This document shows positions 1 through 8,245 of a stretch of 64,000 bases of DNA, piece after piece. The first letter of the stretch is position 1. Each line of letters starts with the position of its first letter. Position numbers and translations under genes: made by a program. Origin of the DNA: Kribbella sp. VKM Ac-2568 (lineage in GTDB: Bacteria; Actinomycetota; Actinomycetes; Propionibacteriales; Kribbellaceae); NCBI RefSeq assembly GCF_004345365.1, contig NZ_SLVF01000001.1:186001-250000 (forward strand), given 5' to 3'. The notes beneath the pieces were generated by a model. The model made no database searches. It saw only the letters and a program-made list of their open reading frames with translations, and was not told the origin of the DNA.

Positions 1-2
1 AG

Positions 3-485
3 CTCAGCCTGCCGGTGCGCGTCGGGGAGCCACCGACCGACAACAGCGGCAACCTCGCGCGCTTCGTGCCGGTGACGGCATCCAGCGAGCACCTGCCGGT
101 CTACCCGGCCTGTGGCGCGGTGGACGGCGACCGGGACTCGGAGCACTGGGCGAAGACCACCGGCTGGAACGACGCCACCAAGGGCAACTTCCCGGACTGG
201 CTGCAGGTCACCTTCGACAAGCCGGAGACCGTCGGCCGGGTCGACCTGTACACACTGAACTCGAAGCAGTACCCCGCCGCAGGGTACGGCCTGAAGGACT
301 GGGACGTGCTGGCCCAGGTCAACGGCGCCTGGCAGACGGTCGCCTCGGTCCGCGGCAACACAGCCCCGCTGAACAGTTCCACCTTCATCCCAGTCACCGC
401 CACCGCAGTACGGCTCCTCGCGTTGGCTTCCAACGAAGGCCCAACCTACTCACGGATCGTCGAGTTGGAGGTCTACGCGGGGTGA
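3..485 (+). CDS. C-terminal F5/8 type C (discoidin, CBM32) domain of a truncated protein
   Basis: The frame is open to the left edge, so only the C-terminal end of a larger protein is present. About 150 residues resemble an F5/8C/CBM32 carbohydrate-binding module: an Asn-Leu-Ala-Arg start, a VDGDR calcium-loop-like segment, a WLQVTFDKPETVGRV strand and a final R-I-V-E-L-E-V strand. Such modules usually end secreted glycoside hydrolases and anchor them to polysaccharide. The enzyme part lies outside the window. Confidence 0.75.
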   Translation, partial: LSLPVRVGEPPTDNSGNLARFVPVTASSEHLPVYPACGAVDGDRDSEHWAKTTGWNDATKGNFPDWLQVTFDKPETVGRVDLYTLNSKQYPAAGYGLKDWDVLAQVNGAWQTVASVRGNTAPLNSSTFIPVTATAVRLLALASNEGPTYSRIVELEVYAG

Positions 486-539
486 GACCGGACGAATAAT
501 CGCGCGCGGCGTGCGGGGTGGCGCGACTACAGTTCCAGC

Positions 540-1085
540 GTGTTTGCGATCGAGCTGGATGAAGCTGCCGAGTTGCGCTTGCTGGAGCCGTGGCAGGCCG
601 AGGAGTTCCTCGCCCACATGGATAGGGCCCGTGAGGTGGTGGACCCGTGGATCCCGTGGGCGAGACGGAGCACGGACCTGGACTCGGCTCGCGCCACCCT
701 GCAACGCTACGCGGACCTCGCCGCCCGCGACGCCGGCCGCCTGTACGGCATCTGGCTCGACGGCACTCTGGTCGGGGGCACCATGTTCGTCTCCTTCGAC
801 GCCACCGCGGGCAACTGCGAGATCGGCTGCTGGCTGGAGCCGGCCGGTCAAGGGCGCGGCCTGATCACCAAGGCCGCCACCCACCTGATCGACTGGGCGG
901 TCCGCGTCCGGGGCCTTCACCGCATCGAGTGGATCACCCGCCCCGACAACACCGCCAGCAGCAACGTCGCCCGCCGCCTCGGCATGCAACTGGACGGCAC
1001 CCTCCGCGCCGACTACCTCCACCAGGGCGTCCGCCACGATTCCCAGGTCTGGTCCCTCCTAGCCCCGGAATGGCTCGCCCGCTAG
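540..1085 (+). CDS. GNAT family N-acetyltransferase (RimJ/RimL-like)
   Basis: The 181-residue product has the GNAT fold pattern: a hydrophobic strand ending in LVGG near residues 77-80, the strand E-I-G-C-W-L, and the acetyl-CoA pyrophosphate-binding loop QGRGL at 104-108. The C-terminal N-T-A-S-S-N-V-A-R-R-L-G-M segment is typical of the RimJ/RimL branch that acetylates protein N-termini or small amines. The start is GTG at 540. The substrate cannot be told from the sequence. Confidence 0.85.
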   Translation: MFAIELDEAAELRLLEPWQAEEFLAHMDRAREVVDPWIPWARRSTDLDSARATLQRYADLAARDAGRLYGIWLDGTLVGGTMFVSFDATAGNCEIGCWLEPAGQGRGLITKAATHLIDWAVRVRGLHRIEWITRPDNTASSNVARRLGMQLDGTLRADYLHQGVRHDSQVWSLLAPEWLAR

Positions 1086-1335
1086 CCACCGCCACGTAGT
1101 ACCGCCCTCGTATGGCGCTTGGCGTCACCGCGTCGGCAAGACACGCGGAGCCCACGAACTACCGACCGATAGTCGGAGAACTGGCCAAGGACCTCCCCAG
1201 CACCTCGGACTGAGGAAGAACCTCATGACTCGTTGTACAACGTTGCAAGCGGACCGTAAACCGTTCCCACCAGGATCGAGAAGGTCGGTCAGCCGGCGTG
1301 GAACCGCCGGGCGGACGAGGTACGTCGTACCCGGC

Positions 1336-1572
1336 ATGAAACTCAAGGTTCGCGTGGTGCACTACCGCTGCCACGGCGTGGACTGCTGGTACGCCGACAT
1401 CGACGATGCAGACGACCGCCAGCCGGACGACCCCTACTGGTACGTCGACGGCTGCCGCACGCAGGCGGAAGCCCTCACCGCCGCTTGCGCCCAGCTCGCC
1501 ACCCTCGACCAGTCCGTCGCCGCCGGCGCACACCCCGCCCGCGTCAGCGGGACCACGTCATACGCCGCCTAG
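1336..1572 (+). CDS. Small hypothetical protein
   Basis: This is a 78-residue ORF from the ATG at 1336; an extension to 1225 is open but its composition is not protein-like. It contains two Cys (YRCHG and DGCRT), is acidic (DIDDADD) and ends in a helix that starts TQAEALTAACAQLA. I do not recognise the family. The biased third positions suggest it is coding. Confidence 0.5.
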   Translation: MKLKVRVVHYRCHGVDCWYADIDDADDRQPDDPYWYVDGCRTQAEALTAACAQLATLDQSVAAGAHPARVSGTTSYAA

Positions 1573-1581
1573 CGCCTCGCA

Positions 1582-1902
1582 CTAGTCCGGCAGGTCACTC
1601 GGCAGCATCGGTCGCATGAAGGTGCGGTCATACCGCAGCACGCACCCGCTCTCCTCGCGGATCTGGTCGGCCTCGATGAACTCGGGATCAACCCCGAACC
1701 CTCGCCGGTACTGCTCATAGGCGGCCAGGCTCTCGAAACTGAACAACGCCAACGCACGATCACTCGCCCCCTCCGACGGCAGGAAATAGCCGTGATGCGT
1801 CCCACCGTGCCGCTCCACCAGTTCCATCCAGCGTCGGCCGAACCGCTCGAACGCTTCGAGCTTCGCCGGATCGATGACGTAGTCCACCACGCAAGTAATC
1901 AC
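1582..1902 (-). CDS. NIPSNAP-family (dimeric alpha/beta barrel) protein
   Basis: The 106-residue protein opens M-I-T-C-V-V-D-Y-V-I-D and contains F-E-R-F-G-R-R-W-M-E-L-V-E-R-H-G-G and a Y-F-L-P sequence. This layout is typical of NIPSNAP/ferredoxin-like dimeric barrel proteins. Members occur in stress and catabolic contexts and few have a known reaction. It lies convergent with the preceding small ORF. Confidence 0.75.
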   Translation of the reverse strand: MITCVVDYVIDPAKLEAFERFGRRWMELVERHGGTHHGYFLPSEGASDRALALFSFESLAAYEQYRRGFGVDPEFIEADQIREESGCVLRYDRTFMRPMLPSDLPD

Positions 1903-1937
1903 CTCTCCACCTTGTCATCCCAGGTGGCAGCGACAGG

Positions 1938-2615
1938 TCAACCGGTCAGCAGCCGGTCCGGCTGGAATCTGTTGCGCAGGGCAAGCAATGACTCGACCAG
2001 CGCACCGACCCACGGGCTCACCAACTCGTCGTCGAGCAAGCGGGTGTCGCCGGAAAGCTCGAACTCGCGGGCGCTGTCGGACACCAGGTTCAGCAGCTCG
2101 GTGTTGCTCCGCAACGTCAATCTCTGCAGGGCGATCCGATGAGCGGCCACGCCGGTCATGCCGAGCAACATCCGTTCGCCCATCATCACCTCCAGCCATG
2201 CTTCGGCCAGCGGCGCCGACAACCTGCTCAACCACGGCTGTACTGCGGATGCCACCCGTTCGCGGTACGACGCCACCCAGGGCGAGCACTCACCGACCAA
2301 GGGGTTGACGGTGAACCTCGCCGCGGTGGTCCCGTCGACCACGATCGCGCGCAGCGTTGCGACGTTGTCCCGCACGGTCGCGAATCTCGGCGAACCGCCG
2401 AACAGGTCGAGGTCGTACTCCACCATGCAGCCCTTGCGCCGCAGCAGCTGTACCGCGACCACCAGCTCGCGCAGCCGTGCGGCATCACCGGAGATCCCCG
2501 ACAGCTCCAAGCGAACAAGGGAAACTCCGTCGCCGCGCGATCCGTCGTACGCCCCCGACAGCACGTCGTGAGGCGTCCAGGAAGCGCCCGCCACCATGCT
2601 CTGATCAGTATCCAT
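1938..2615 (-). CDS. Hypothetical protein (225 aa)
   Basis: The ATG at 2615 is preceded by a strong Shine-Dalgarno run (GTGGGGGGACC), so the longer upstream extension to 2774 is rejected. The protein is soluble, with a G-I-S-G-D-A-A-R-L-R-E-L-V segment, a central F-T-V-N-P-L sequence and Leu/Arg-rich C-terminal helices. I see no signal peptide, membrane span or catalytic motif and do not recognise the family. Confidence 0.65.
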   Translation of the reverse strand: MDTDQSMVAGASWTPHDVLSGAYDGSRGDGVSLVRLELSGISGDAARLRELVVAVQLLRRKGCMVEYDLDLFGGSPRFATVRDNVATLRAIVVDGTTAARFTVNPLVGECSPWVASYRERVASAVQPWLSRLSAPLAEAWLEVMMGERMLLGMTGVAAHRIALQRLTLRSNTELLNLVSDSAREFELSGDTRLLDDELVSPWVGALVESLLALRNRFQPDRLLTG

Positions 2616-2679
2616 GGTCCCCCCACGACGCCGATCGAATAGTTCAAGGTCCGCCCGCGCCGGGTCTATGTCAAGGGGG

Positions 2680-3384
2680 TCACCCGGTGTGCCCGGCCGA
2701 CCTCGCGCTGGCAGCGCGGGTTCCTTGTCGCCGGCGGGTGCAGTGGCGGTACCAGCCGTACGCGAGCAGGGCACAGATGGCGCCGTTGATCACGCCCGCG
2801 CCGACGTCCGTGACGTGATGCATCCCGCGGTAGAGCCGCGAGAACGCGACGAGCAATGGCATTGCGAGGCAGAGGATCACCGTCGTCCACCGCAGCCATG
2901 CGCGTTCGATGCCCAGCGCGAGCAGCGCGAACGCGAAGTACAAACCGGTCGACGCACCTACGTGCCCACTGGGGTAGCTCGCTGTCGGTGGTGAGGCGTC
3001 GAGCTTCTCCACCTGCGGGCGATCGCGGTCCACGACCTTTGCCGCGATCAGGAAGATCAGTCCCTGCATGGCGATCGCGATCGGGGCGACCAACGCGAGG
3101 CGCAGGTCCCGGGTCCGCCACAGCAGCAGGGACGAGACGACGATGCAGACGGCGATCACGCCCGCGGTATTGCCGATCTGCGACCACACCGCGGTGATTG
3201 TGTTCCAGGTCCCGGTCCGGTCGGCGGCAAGATCCTTGTTGACCGCCTCTTCGGAGTGGGAGACCGCGTCGAGTGGTCCTTTCAGTGCGAGCCCGAGGCC
3301 GATGATGAGTCCGCCGAGAGCTACGCCGGGTGCGACGGTCCTGGTGAGGAGGTCGCTGCCGTCTTGCCGATGAATCCGATCCAT
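2680..3384 (-). CDS. PAP2-family membrane phosphatase (second of a tandem pair)
   Basis: The 234-residue membrane protein has all three motifs of the PAP2/acid phosphatase signature: K-V-V-D-R-D-R-P, S-Y-P-S-G-H and S-R-L-Y-R-G-M-H-H-V-T-D. These supply the phosphate-binding Arg/Lys and the catalytic His pair. Likely substrates are lipid phosphates such as phosphatidic acid or undecaprenyl pyrophosphate. The start at 3384 lies 64 bp inside the end of the upstream PAP2 gene, so the two are translationally linked. Confidence 0.88.
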   Translation of the reverse strand: MDRIHRQDGSDLLTRTVAPGVALGGLIIGLGLALKGPLDAVSHSEEAVNKDLAADRTGTWNTITAVWSQIGNTAGVIAVCIVVSSLLLWRTRDLRLALVAPIAIAMQGLIFLIAAKVVDRDRPQVEKLDASPPTASYPSGHVGASTGLYFAFALLALGIERAWLRWTTVILCLAMPLLVAFSRLYRGMHHVTDVGAGVINGAICALLAYGWYRHCTRRRQGTRAASARSAGHTG

Positions 3385-4031
3385 GAAGCGAACATAATGC
3401 CCAGACCGAGTACGTGCCCGGCGAGAATGTCGGACGGGAAGTGCGCACCGATGAACAGCCGGTCCAGACCGACGATCACAGGCACCACGATCGCGAGCGC
3501 GATGGCGACGCGGCGTTGGGTGGCCGAGAGCAGCGGCCAGAGCAGGAAGACCATGACACCGGCCGCCAGGGTGATGTTCAGGGCGTGGCCGGACGGGAAG
3601 GAATAGCCCGCTGCATGCGGCACCGACTCGTCGTCGACGACCGGCCGCGCGCGCTGGGCGATGAGCTTGGAGGCGCCCCCGATTCCCCAGCCGACCATCA
3701 TCGTGACGAAGGCCCACAGCGCCCGCCCCCTGAGGTTCTTCGACCTCCAGGCCCAGACCACGACCACGGTCGCGACGAGGTACACGAAGATCGGCTGGCT
3801 GACGAGCTGGATCACGGTCAGGGCCGGCACCAATCCATGACGAACGCTGAACCCGGTGGCAGCCCGGATGGCCGCTTCATCGGCCCTGATCAACGGATCG
3901 AACTGCTGCCGCACCGCAAACCCCAGCAGCACCACAGGCAGCGCGAACACCATCATCGCCAAGACACCCCGGAGCAACCGCCAACTCCGCGCCCGGACGA
4001 CCGTCGTAGCGCCTACCCGCCGCATCGCCAT
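3321..4031 (-). CDS. PAP2-family membrane phosphatase (first of a tandem pair)
   Basis: The protein has about six hydrophobic segments and the PAP2 motifs K-L-I-A-Q-R-A-R-P, S-F-P-S-G-H and D-R-L-F-I-G-A-H-F-P-S-D. The last has Asp in place of the usual first Ser of the third motif. An ATG at 4031 follows AGG at suitable spacing; the frame also allows starts at 4121/4124 that would add a basic tail. Its end overlaps the next PAP2 gene by 64 bp. The two are diverged paralogues. Confidence 0.85.
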   Translation of the reverse strand: MAMRRVGATTVVRARSWRLLRGVLAMMVFALPVVLLGFAVRQQFDPLIRADEAAIRAATGFSVRHGLVPALTVIQLVSQPIFVYLVATVVVVWAWRSKNLRGRALWAFVTMMVGWGIGGASKLIAQRARPVVDDESVPHAAGYSFPSGHALNITLAAGVMVFLLWPLLSATQRRVAIALAIVVPVIVGLDRLFIGAHFPSDILAGHVLGLGIMFASWIGFIGKTAATSSPGPSHPA

Positions 4032-4153
4032 AACCAACCTGTACCCATTCCCCCGCCAACCGGACGTGCGCCCCGGAAACCAGGCCGCAAAGGTTTGGAA
4101 CCTGCTGTAACGCAGAGTCATCATCTGCGATGTAGTCCCCGAGGGGGATTCAC

Positions 4154-4768
4154 ATGCATCACTTCAACTCGCCACCAAACTGGCCCGCACCACCATCATC
4201 CGACTGGCAGCCACCACCCGGCTGGCGCCCAGACCCGACCTGGCCACCGGCGCCACCCGGCTGGCGCTTCTGGCTGAACGAACGAGGCGGCCGCAGCATC
4301 GGCCCGAGTGGTCTGTACGGCTCGGTCGGCCGCGGTCGTCTGGCAGCGGCGGGCATCGGTGCCGGTCTCGTTCTCCTGGTCGTGTTGGGAGCGATCGGCG
4401 GCGGCAACACCGGACAAGCGGCGCAGGCGGGTCGGCCTGTTCCGGGCCCGACGGTCACCGCGACCGCGACGGCGACGGTGACGGTTCGTGAGACCGTGCC
4501 GGGGCCGACGGCAACGGTTACTCAGCCGCCGTTGCCTGCACGGACGGTGACGGTGAAAGCGCCTACGGCAACGGCGCAGGCCACGAGGCCTGTCCCGCTG
4601 GTGCAGCCGACCAAGAGTGTCCAGCCGCGAAAGACGACAGCGGCGCCTTCGGTGTACTACGCGAACTGTTCCGCAGCGCGGGCCGCCGGTGTGACGCCTC
4701 TACACAGAGGGGATCCGGGCTACGCCTCGCATCTGGATCGCGATAACGACGGAGTCGCGTGCGAATAG
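4154..4768 (+). CDS. W/P-rich membrane protein with C-terminal excalibur domain
   Basis: The start ATG follows GAGGGGGATTCAC. Residues 1-55 are a Pro/Trp-rich module with repeats of the form P-P-x-W and G-W-R-P-D-P. One membrane segment follows (about 66-84, AAAGIGAGLVLLVVLGAIGG), then a long Thr/Pro/Val-rich stalk. The final ~37 residues, starting YYANCSAARAAG and ending DRDNDGVACE, are an excalibur calcium-binding domain with its two Cys. The likely arrangement is a cytoplasmic N-terminus and an extracellular excalibur domain. Confidence 0.82.
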   Translation: MHHFNSPPNWPAPPSSDWQPPPGWRPDPTWPPAPPGWRFWLNERGGRSIGPSGLYGSVGRGRLAAAGIGAGLVLLVVLGAIGGGNTGQAAQAGRPVPGPTVTATATATVTVRETVPGPTATVTQPPLPARTVTVKAPTATAQATRPVPLVQPTKSVQPRKTTAAPSVYYANCSAARAAGVTPLHRGDPGYASHLDRDNDGVACE

Positions 4769-4942
4769 GCGACAGAAATTGCCTCTGTGTAATTAGTTGC
4801 TCACTGTCCGGTGAGCTGGTCAACGCGCCGAAGGGGCCCATATTCTTTACCAAGATTTAGGCGTGACGTTCGAGGTTGCCGGTCGTTGAGCTGTCAGACA
4901 GTTACTGATCATCGGGTCCTGGGGGATCCGGAAGGGCCGCCC

Positions 4943-5176
4943 GTGCATCGATTCAATCCACCGCCCAGCTGGCCTGAGCCGCCGACCGCCACCTGGCGTC
5001 CGCCGCTCGGGTGGGAACCTGACCCCGAGTGGCCCGACGCACCGGCGGGCTGGGGATTCTGGATCAACCGTCATGGCCGCAAGGCCAGTGGTCCGATCGG
5101 GGCGTACGGCGCCGTCGACTCGGGCCGACTCGAGCTGGCCACCGCCGATCCTTCGTTCCTCCTGATGCACAGCTGA
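4943..5176 (+). CDS. Truncated paralogue of the preceding W/P-rich protein
   Basis: The GTG at 4943 is preceded by GGGGGATCCGGAAGGG, resembling the leader of the gene at 4154. The 77 residues repeat the neighbour's N-terminal module (H-R-F-N-P-P-P-S-W-P, G-W-E-P-D-P-E-W-P, G-W-G-F-W-I-N) and end soon after it. There is no membrane segment, stalk or excalibur domain. It is either a partial gene duplication or a free-standing copy of the module. Confidence 0.6.
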   Translation: MHRFNPPPSWPEPPTATWRPPLGWEPDPEWPDAPAGWGFWINRHGRKASGPIGAYGAVDSGRLELATADPSFLLMHS

Positions 5177-5206
5177 CGGAGACTTCATAGACTGCTACAC
5201 AGCGTG

Positions 5207-5239
5207 CAACGGGCCCGGCCTCGACGGCCGGGCCCGTTG
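5207..5239. terminator. Bidirectional-looking intrinsic terminator
   Basis: A perfect 14-bp inverted repeat (CAACGGGCCCGGCC and its complement) encloses a 5-nt loop, followed on the plus strand by CTATTT. It closes the W/P-rich gene pair. Confidence 0.75.
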
Positions 5240-5304
5240 CTATTTCCACCGGATCAGACTGTTTCAGTCGGCGAGACAGGCGCTTCTTATCGCGATCTGA
5301 TGTT

Positions 5305-5326
5305 ATGTTATCAATGTAGCTAACAT
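5305..5326. promoter_or_regulatory. Candidate operator upstream of the FGGY kinase operon
   Basis: ATGTTA and TAACAT form an inverted repeat with a 10-nt spacer, and a further ATGTT copy lies directly upstream (5300-5304). The block is AT-rich in a very GC-rich setting and sits just before the ribosome-binding site at 5333. The DeoR regulator encoded in this operon is the obvious candidate ligand. That assignment is inferred. Confidence 0.5.
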
Positions 5327-5348
5327 CCGCGTGAGGGGAGAGCGGTCA

Positions 5349-6773
5349 GTGCGCGAACCGGCCTGGATCGGCGTGGACCTGGGAACGCAGAGCGTCCGGT
5401 CCGTCCTCGTCGACGCGACCGGGACAGTTCTCGCCCGCGCCGCCCGCCCGCTCACCAGTCGCCGCGACGGCAGCCGGCACGAGCAGGATCCGCGCGAGTG
5501 GTTCGACACCGCCGACGCCATCCTTGCCGAGGTCAGTACCCCGGAAGTCCAGGGCATCACCATCTGCTCCACCTCCGGCACCGTCCTGCTCACCGACACC
5601 GACGGCAAACCCACCACCGCCGCCCTCATGTACGACGACGCGCGCGCGGCCGGGTACCTCGAGCGCATCGTGGCGGCGGATCCCGCTCGCTGGGCCGGAG
5701 CTATGCAGCCGACCTGGGCCCTCCCCAAGATCCTCTGGCTCCTCGCACACCAGGACACCGAGGGGACCAACACCCACCTGAGCGGCGGCGGCCACCGGGT
5801 CGCCCACAGCGCCGACGTGGTCGCCGCCCACCTGGCCGGTCACCCCGTCGCGACGGACACCAGCCATGCGCTCAAGACCGGCTACGACCTGATCGCCGAC
5901 CGCTGGCCCCTCGAAGCCTTCGACGCCCTCAACCTCGAGCCCGGCCTCTTCCCCCAGGTAGTTCTCCCAGGCACTGAGCTCGGCCAGGTCTCCAAGGCAA
6001 AAGCCCAGGTCACCGGGGTCCCCGAAGGCACTCCCATCTATGCAGGCATGACCGACGGCTGCGCGGCCCAGATCGCGGCCGGCGCCCTCGCCCCGGGCGC
6101 GTGGAACTCCGTCCTCGGCACCACCCTCGTCCTCAAGGGCGTCAGCAAGGTACTCCTCGAAGACCCGACCGGCGCCGTCTACAGCCACCGCCACCCGGAC
6201 GGCGGGTGGCTCCCCGGTGGCGCGTCCAACACCGGGGCTGGTGCACTGACAGCGATGCTCCCAGGTGCCGACCTGGACGCCTTCGACCAGCAGGCCCGCG
6301 AGCTCGGCCCGATCAACGCCGCGATCTACCCGATCACCGGCAGAGGCGAGCGATTCCCCTTCGTCGCCCCGAAGGCCGAGCGCTTCCAGCTCGGCGACTT
6401 GCCCGATGACCTGCACTCGTACGCCGCAGTACTGCAGGGCGTCGCGTTCATCGAGAAGCTCGCGTTCGAGCATCTGGAAAGCCTCGGCGCGGAGCCGGTC
6501 CGATCCGTCTCGCTCACCGGTGGCGCCGTCCGCAGCGGCTACTGGAACCAGCTCCGCGCCGACGTCCTCGGCGTACCGGTGGAGCTGCCCGCCTCGCCCG
6601 ACCCGGCGTACGGGATGGCGGTGCTCGCGGCGTCGGCCGGTACGTCGGTGACGCGGACCGCCGAGCGTATGGTCCGGATCGACCGGGTACTCGAACCACG
6701 ACCGCAGGACCGGCTGACCACCATGTACGGCGAGTTCGTGGCCGAGCTGGATCGGCGGGGGTACCGGGGATGA
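5349..6773 (+). CDS. FGGY-family carbohydrate kinase (ribulokinase-like)
   Basis: The 474-residue product has the ATPase-fold signature G-V-D-L-G-T-Q-S-V near the N-terminus, G-M-T-D-G in the middle and the C-terminal FGGY stretch L-T-G-G-A-V-R-S-G-Y-W. GTG 5349 is chosen because GAGGGGAG precedes it at good spacing. It phosphorylates a sugar or polyol with ATP. The I-C-S-T-S-G-T-V-L-L segment recalls bacterial/plant D-ribulokinases, but the substrate is unproven. It is the first gene of a five-gene operon. Confidence 0.85.
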   Translation: MREPAWIGVDLGTQSVRSVLVDATGTVLARAARPLTSRRDGSRHEQDPREWFDTADAILAEVSTPEVQGITICSTSGTVLLTDTDGKPTTAALMYDDARAAGYLERIVAADPARWAGAMQPTWALPKILWLLAHQDTEGTNTHLSGGGHRVAHSADVVAAHLAGHPVATDTSHALKTGYDLIADRWPLEAFDALNLEPGLFPQVVLPGTELGQVSKAKAQVTGVPEGTPIYAGMTDGCAAQIAAGALAPGAWNSVLGTTLVLKGVSKVLLEDPTGAVYSHRHPDGGWLPGGASNTGAGALTAMLPGADLDAFDQQARELGPINAAIYPITGRGERFPFVAPKAERFQLGDLPDDLHSYAAVLQGVAFIEKLAFEHLESLGAEPVRSVSLTGGAVRSGYWNQLRADVLGVPVELPASPDPAYGMAVLAASAGTSVTRTAERMVRIDRVLEPRPQDRLTTMYGEFVAELDRRGYRG

Positions 6774-7387
6774 GGACGACCGTCGTACTGGCGCGGCACG
6801 GGCGGACCGAGTGGCACCACGGCAACAGGTACACCGGTTCCACGGATCTGCCGATCGACGAGGTCGGTCACCGGCAGGCGGAGCAACTGAAGGAGTGGGC
6901 GGCGGACTTCGCGCCGGACGCGCTCTGGTCGTCGCCGATGCTGCGCGCCCGGCAGACCGTCCAGCCGATAGTGGACGCGCTGGAGCTCAAACCGACGTTG
7001 GACGATCGCCTGCGCGAGGTCGACTTCGGATCGGCCGAAGGGCGCATGCTGAGCGAATTGCCGCCCGCCGTGGCCAAGGCGTTCGAGCTGGATCCGGTCG
7101 GCTGGCACTTCCCGGGCGGTGAGGATCCGGCCGAGGCGGCGGATCGGGTGCAGGACGCGTTCCACCAGATCGGACGCGAGCATCAGGGCAAGAAGGTGCT
7201 CGTGGTCGCGCACAACACGCTGATCCGGCTGCTGGTCTGCCGGGTACTGGGACTGGAGCTGAAGGAGTACCGCAGACTTCTACCGGCCCTCGGTCCCGCG
7301 GCGTTGGTGCGTTTGCGCTGGGAGGACGGCACAGTGGGTCTCGAGGCCTACAACACCCCAGCTGTCCGAATGGAGACCCTGGTATGA
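6770..7387 (+). CDS. Histidine phosphatase family protein (phosphoglycerate-mutase-like)
   Basis: The ATG overlaps the kinase stop as ATGA. The 205 residues start with the catalytic L-A-R-H-G-R-T-E-W motif, whose His is the phospho-acceptor. A conserved Arg follows in M-L-R-A-R-Q-T and the second catalytic His in V-V-A-H-N. In this operon it most plausibly dephosphorylates a sugar or sugar-acid phosphate. A housekeeping phosphoglycerate mutase is less likely given the length and context. Confidence 0.85.
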   Translation: MRTTVVLARHGRTEWHHGNRYTGSTDLPIDEVGHRQAEQLKEWAADFAPDALWSSPMLRARQTVQPIVDALELKPTLDDRLREVDFGSAEGRMLSELPPAVAKAFELDPVGWHFPGGEDPAEAADRVQDAFHQIGREHQGKKVLVVAHNTLIRLLVCRVLGLELKEYRRLLPALGPAALVRLRWEDGTVGLEAYNTPAVRMETLV

Positions 7388-8223
7388 GTTCAGACACCGT
7401 CGACGGCGACACCCGGCCGGCACCCGCTGATCCTGGTCGCCCCGACACGGCCGAGCTCAGCCGGCCGGCCCGCCGCCAGGCCGAGATCGCCGCGTACGTC
7501 GTCGAGCACGGATCGGTCTCCGCGAACGACCTGGTCGAGGCGTTCGGGGTCAGCGTGATGACGGTCCACCGTGACCTGGACGAGCTCGAGCGGCAGGGTG
7601 TGGTCCGCAAGTACCGCGGCGGCGTGACAGCCCAGCCGACCAGCGTGTTCGAGAGCAACGTCGCGTACCGGCTGAACACCGCGCAGGCGGAGAAGTCGGC
7701 GCTGGCCCGGCACGCCCGCGCGATGATCGAGCCCGGCATGTCCGTGATGCTCGACGACTCGACCAGCGCGCTCGCCCTGGTCGATCTGCTCGAGGACATC
7801 ACTCCGTTGACCGTGGCAACCAACTTCCTGCCGGCGATCAGCAAGCTGACCGGGCTGCGCGACGTCACCCTGCTCGCGCTCGGCGGCATCTACTCCGCCA
7901 CCCACGACTCGTTCGGCGGCATGCCTTGCGCGGAAGCGGTCGAGGCGCTGCACACCGACTTCCTCTTCTGCAGCGTCTCGGCGGTCTCGCCGACGCACGC
8001 GTTCCACCAGGAGGAGGAGATCGTGCTGGTCAAGCGGGCCATGCTGCGGTCCGCGCGGACGAAGGTGCTGCTCGTCGACCACGGCAAGCTGCAGCGGACC
8101 GCGCTGCACCGGCTCGCGCCGCTGACCGATTTCGACGTCGTGGTGGTGGACGAGAAGACCCCGGCCGACCTGGTTCAGGCCTTGCGTGACAACGGCGCGA
8201 CCGTGGAGGTCGCACCGCTCTAA
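7384..8223 (+). CDS. DeoR/GlpR-family transcriptional regulator
   Basis: The 279-residue protein overlaps the upstream gene by 4 bp. It has a DeoR helix-turn-helix (about residues 40-75: V-S-A-N-D-L-V-E-A-F-G-V-S-V-M-T-V-H-R-D-L) and a C-terminal DeoRC sensor domain that binds phosphorylated sugars (L-D-D-S-T-S-A-L-A, D-H-G-K). The start carries a ~25-residue polar extension. It probably controls this operon through the inverted repeat at 5305-5326. Confidence 0.9.
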   Translation: MSSDTVDGDTRPAPADPGRPDTAELSRPARRQAEIAAYVVEHGSVSANDLVEAFGVSVMTVHRDLDELERQGVVRKYRGGVTAQPTSVFESNVAYRLNTAQAEKSALARHARAMIEPGMSVMLDDSTSALALVDLLEDITPLTVATNFLPAISKLTGLRDVTLLALGGIYSATHDSFGGMPCAEAVEALHTDFLFCSVSAVSPTHAFHQEEEIVLVKRAMLRSARTKVLLVDHGKLQRTALHRLAPLTDFDVVVVDEKTPADLVQALRDNGATVEVAPL

Positions 8224-8245
8224 TGCTCTAGGAGGGGAGTACCGC

